A stretch of 40,014 nucleotides of DNA from Syntrophobacterales bacterium. GTDB taxonomy: Bacteria; Desulfobacterota; Desulfobaccia; Desulfobaccales; 0-14-0-80-60-11. The notes under the pieces were generated by a model. It was not told the origin of the DNA, searched no databases, and saw only the letters and a program-made list of their open reading frames with translations. Location: positions 1 to 40,014 of the forward strand of contig JAGVAH010000119.1 in the NCBI GenBank assembly GCA_020060385.1, written 5' to 3'. Position numbers and translations under genes: made by a program. Shown here piece after piece: positions 39,726 to 40,014 of this stretch; within the stretch, counting starts at the first letter, position 1; each line of letters begins with the position of its first letter.

Positions 39726-40014
39726 TTAATTCGGGTCCGATACCACGCAGTAATTTATATCGGCGCCCTGGCCGCAGGGCTGGTAGTAGTTGGTGCCATC
39801 GTAGTAGTAAGTGGTGTTATTCACTATCAGGGGTTGGGCCGCGGCCGGCAAGGAGGCCACGGTGGCGCCGATGGCCAGACCCGCGGCCGCACCCACCACG
39901 GCCCCGGCGGCCGCCGCACCCGCGCCGTAATAGCCCCAACCACCGGTAGCGGTGACGCTTCGGGAGACATTAACATCAGCATAGCCACCACGGGCACCCG
40001 CAGCACCGTAGCCC
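39726..40014 (-). CDS. Partial Gly/Ala-rich protein, 5' end beyond the window
   Basis: About 95 codons are visible, ending at TAA 39726-39728. They read ADVNVSRSVTATGGWGYYGA, then a glycine-zipper-like stretch GAAAGLAIGATVASLPAAAQ, then IVNNTTYYYDGTNYYQPCGQ and INYCVVSDPN. The ending is paralogous to the fragment at 36719-37140, including two Cys residues and the TYY/YYQ pattern. The glycine zipper suggests membrane association of an exported protein. The function is unknown and the start is outside the window. Confidence 0.75.
   Translation of the reverse strand, partial: GYGAAGARGGYADVNVSRSVTATGGWGYYGAGAAAAGAVVGAAAGLAIGATVASLPAAAQPLIVNNTTYYYDGTNYYQPCGQGADINYCVVSDPN

Overview
The window reads as chromosomal DNA of a GC-rich, Gram-negative, diderm bacterium. 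Evidence for a diderm is two Mla-type lipid transport systems, a lipid A acyltransferase-family protein and an LptE/PqiC-like lipoprotein. The mix of TauE/SafE with its TIGR02186 partner, clustered universal stress proteins and this IS110 subfamily fits a member of the former Deltaproteobacteria (Desulfobacterota); that placement is an inference from gene content, not a measurement.

Layout. 0.5-8.7 kb (+): a stress and signalling cluster with a single-domain Usp-like protein, a TauE/SafE anion exporter with its TIGR02186-type membrane partner, a PEP-synthase-like phosphotransfer protein without a recognisable PEP-binding TIM barrel, a stand-alone response-regulator receiver, and three more Usp-like proteins. 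9.0 kb (-): tRNA-Ala(GGC) with a promoter and a terminator. 9.7-17.8 kb (+): three GT4-type glycosyltransferases, an unrecognised membrane-anchored protein, RecQ with a C-terminal HTH domain, an LpxL/HtrB-family acyltransferase and a PaaI-like hotdog thioesterase; the glycosyltransferases plus acyltransferase suggest surface-glycan or lipid A work. 18.0-20.7 kb (-): mlaE-mlaF-mlaD-mlaC. 20.9-24.5 kb (+): gap-pgk-tpiA-secG-tRNA-Leu(GAG), a housekeeping block.

The character changes after tRNA-Leu at 24.5 kb. From 24.6 to 26.9 kb lie decayed mobile DNA: two different tyrosine-recombinase C-terminal remnants in opposite orientations and an IS110-family transposase with one in-frame stop and a lost C-terminus, whose end joins a frameshifted N-terminal fragment of the neighbouring beta-propeller-like gene. 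From 26.9 to 40.0 kb every gene is on the minus strand: a PQQ/beta-propeller-like exported protein, a 946-residue DUF1254/DUF1214 protein with a large C-terminal extension, a second lipid-transport operon (MscS channel, STAS-MlaE fusion, MlaF, MCE protein, PqiC-like lipoprotein), and a set of exported proteins of unknown role.

This right-hand third is full of breakage. mscS has an amber codon 34 codons before its natural end, a DUF1254 gene is fused out of frame to the tail of a Gly-rich gene, and one ORF joins an N-terminal half resembling chorismatase/RidA-like proteins to the C-terminal tail of an arylsulfatase. The most noteworthy leads are that chimeric gene, the unusual phosphotransfer protein beside a lone receiver domain, the long DUF1254-DUF1214 protein, and the concentration of gene-fusion junctions beside a tRNA-Leu with integrase relics.
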